Assembly (NCBI GenBank): GCA_958496175.1
Contig: OY292275.1
Location: 15,252,001 to 15,316,000, forward strand
Length of the DNA: 64,000 nt
Reading direction: 5' to 3'
Origin: Sisyra terminalis
Taxonomy: Eukaryota; Arthropoda; Insecta; Neuroptera; Sisyridae
In this document: positions 61,616 to 64,000 of the stretch, piece after piece
Layout: each line of letters begins with the position of its first letter
How positions within the stretch are numbered: the first letter of the stretch is position 1
Made by a program: the position numbers and the translations under genes
The notes under the pieces: model-generated
What the model was told of the DNA's origin: nothing
The model's input: only the letters and a program-made list of their open reading frames with translations
Databases searched by the model: none

Positions 61616-62199
61616 CAATGCCCATTGTGTAAGCATAGGGAAACCGCCCTCACTCTCATTTTCCCCACCGCACTTCTAAACAACCATAACTACAGCTGTG
61701 AATATACTGGGTTATGTTGAGCTGGTGGAAAAGTAAAATTGCCACAATTGGTCCCATCACCAGATCCGTTACGCTCATTAGATTATAGGCTACGAAATGA
61801 TTCTAAAAATTTCTGGACCAAAACTCAAAAATATAACAGTTGATTACAAACAACGTCGTTTGGGGCAACGCATATTGTGCTGGATAAATTCATGTCCCCC
61901 TTCAAGGTATAATCCATAATAATTTTTGGATAACATTTAAATTAATTTTTATTTTTCAAATAATTTAAGAAAATCTTAAACAAATGCAGACAAGAACAAA
62001 TTTATCACTTACTGGAAGCGCTGTTACCACTACTAGATATCCACTACTAGACCACTACTAGATCATCAAATCTTACAAATGTATTTTATAAGCAATACAG
62101 ATACAAAAAATGATAGGCGTTGTATTCATAATCCGTAAACATAAACAATAAAACGAATCATTGTCCAAAAACTACGGAGGTATCTGAAAATGCAGAAAA
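61616..62199. other. No gene recognised
   Basis: A GC-richer patch at 61,640-61,890 is unassigned. It may be the 3' part of the Helitron relic. Confidence 0.35.
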
Positions 62200-63395
62200 T
62201 TGTAGTCGATTAAAGTCACATGACACGTCGTTCGGAAAACTGAGATATGTGGAATCAAAATGTCTTCTGCTTGGTATTTTCAATTCAATTTGTAACTTCG
62301 ATAAGGTTGCTCATTAATTTTTTCACCGCAAGTCGGGTGTTATGACCCAAACGTGGTTGATCTATATATTCCACAACATAAGGATTACTGATCCAATTTT
62401 TAATTGGATTCTGAGGCGGTAACCCGGAGAATTTCAGCGAATTTAAAATTCTATCCATAATTGAAAACATCATCTTTATTAGTAGCGCAATCAACCGAAT
62501 TGCAGGTCTCTAATTCGCCAGTTTTCCTATTTTGAATTTGAACTATCTATTTCATTAATATCATTTTCGTTGACAATGTTTTTTGGGGTCAATATAACAC
62601 GTTTTCTCAACTAAACATGATTTTTGTAATTTGTAACCAAGTTTGGGAACACTCCCTCGATGAGTTCGGCCTTTGATTTAGTAAAGTGACAAAATTGGCA
62701 AAGAATGTAATGTATGCAGGTAATGTGTCAACAGAAATTTTGCCATTAATTACTAATATCGATCAATTGTTCGGAAAACACTTTTCTAAATTAGTTATTC
62801 TGCAATTCGAATTACATTTTCGAGTTTAATTTGATTGTTTTTAAATATTTCCATACTGTGGACGACTTCAGACATTAAGGATCGACTGCTGTCGATAAAA
62901 TAAATGCTTGCTTTAAATTATCAAATATCTGGTACCATATAAATAAACTTCAGATGGAAGAAAACAAGAAAATTGTATTGCTGAACGATCCTTCTGCTGA
63001 TGATTTCTCCAAGAAATTAATAAATGGCCGTGTTCATTGTTTGAATTTTTATTCAAATTAAGTTTACTATAACATTATTCAGCGGTTTTGTGAAAAAGCT
63101 AGCAATTATGTAAAAATTTTGAATGAGACGAAATCCCAAAAATTCAAAGGAAATGAAATCAATACGCTCGATTCGTTGACAAGAACATAGTTATTACCGA
63201 TATTCAACATTTGCTTGGGAAATTTTTTAGCAGATTGATCATTCCACAACGCATGCCTCATGTCTCCAACTGAAATTTCTTCACATTGTGCCACAGATTT
63301 TATGATTTTAAGCAAGTATTTATTTTATTGGTAGAATTCCATCTTGGAATACTTGGCACTGTTTGGGGGAAATCACCAACAACAAAATCATTGCG
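62200..63395 (-). pseudogene. Helitron helicase relic (PIF1-like domain)
   Basis: Minus-strand pieces appear in the right order. GDFPQTVPSIPRWNSTNKI (family GDFRQTLPVIP.GT..EI), LWHNVKKFQLET, AKKFPKQMLNIGNNYVLVNE and LISFPLNFWDF lie at about 63,390-63,110. LKFSGLPPQNPIKNW then IDQPRLGHNTRLAVKKLMSN (family LPGLPPH.L.LK, NQPRLCNGTRL.VKKLM) lie at 62,490-62,285, then a decayed 'EDVFIPHIS' equivalent. The section between, 62,500-63,100, is scrambled. This is the helicase half of a Rep/Hel protein that drives rolling-circle transposition; stops and frameshifts make it dead. It is oriented opposite to the Helitron end at 60,357. Confidence 0.8.
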
Positions 63396-64000
63396 CTTTC
63401 AAAACATATTGAGTCAATGCGAAGATAGATCTTTCAATAACTATCGTTATATGCCTTTAAGAAAGAGTTACAGACAATATGAAATTGAAAGCATTGACAT
63501 CAAAGTGTGGGTCACGTGAACTACCAACTACGGAAAATTCCAAGCCTAATTATTTAAAAACTGATTTTATTCAAATTTTTACGTGTATTATTAAGATATG
63601 TTAATAGTTACTCTGCTATTTGGAGCGATGGTGAATTGAACTAATCATTAATCATCAAAATCAGTCCAGTAATTTTTTAGTTAAAAAATGATCTAAATAA
63701 CCTGACTTTATTTAGTATATTTAAGATATTTGATTTGACAAATCGTAAGTCAATGTAATAGCAACGTACTTCAATGAGGAGAATCAATCTGAGGACAATG
63801 CATGCACCAAAATTCATAGCTTCAATAAATTAAATGAATTGTTGACATGCCATTGAATTAACTAATTTTTGTTTTTTATTAATAATTTTTGCTCCCATTG
63901 TATAATATAATATTATTATATAATATTGAACTTCATAATTGTATTCGTATTAGTTTGTTATTAAAATTATAAATTAAGAGTAGCTAAAATATTCGTTCAT
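63396..64000. other. No gene recognised
   Basis: AT-rich. The phrase AATCATCAAAATCAGTCCAG at about 63,645 resembles sequence often found in Helitrons. The 77-codon frame at 63,286 is a shadow of the helicase relic. Confidence 0.4.

Noticed and set aside
1..64000. CRISPR arrays, operons or prokaryotic islands
   Set aside because: No regularly spaced short direct repeats; spliced genes, a Pol III tRNA and insect transposons show a eukaryotic genome.

Overview
This is eukaryotic, almost certainly insect, DNA. It is strongly AT-rich, genes are split by short GT-AG introns, and most recognisable sequence is transposon debris of insect types: Jockey-like and RTE-like LINEs, mariner and DD41D Tc1/mariner relatives, a pogo-like element, Helitrons, a tRNA-derived SINE, solo LTRs and many fold-back elements. 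The density of old, nested elements suggests an intergenic or giant-intron region of a large, repeat-rich genome. A beetle is possible, but that is inference. Most short ORFs in the window are chance frames or broken transposon pieces.

Left part (1-14,400). Inverted repeats and a LINE relic lead to a triple nest at 5,661-6,622, where a fold-back element carries both a 133-bp hairpin and a solo LTR. Next comes the clearest host-gene content: two convergent five-exon genes at 6,911-7,940 (+) and 11,476-12,490 (-). Both encode small secreted proteins that look like the mite group-7 allergen family (a BPI/JHBP-like lipid-binding fold). They are the arms of an inverted duplication that also took in a SINE. 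A pogo-like element later split one arm. Both copies read open after splicing, but they use different exon-1 donor sites. LINE relics lie between and beyond them.

Middle (14,400-40,500). This is mostly empty AT-rich DNA. It holds two copies of a 1.3-kb non-autonomous DNA transposon (17,046 and 26,702), a 1.35-kb fold-back (20,561), a palindrome with a TA microsatellite core (23,821), an RTE-like LINE relic (24,500), a single intact tRNA-Lys(UUU) gene (28,768-28,840, minus strand), a second solo LTR (35,281), and a SINE copy with clear A and B boxes (40,492).

Right part (40,500-64,000). A GC/CpG-rich island (41,890-42,260) lies upstream of a plausible first coding exon on the minus strand (41,107-41,202). 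Beside it sits a threefold repeat in which each unit carries a kappaB-like site (42,441-42,842). Further right are three Tc1/mariner relics, a Helitron 5' end, a broken Helitron helicase, and a few isolated candidate exons (49,058; 53,133; 59,436) whose proteins I do not recognise.

I found no new multi-gene system. The most unusual features are the convergent duplicated lipid-binding-like genes with a shifted splice donor, and the kappaB-like triplicate next to the promoter-like island. Both rest on reading the sequence alone.
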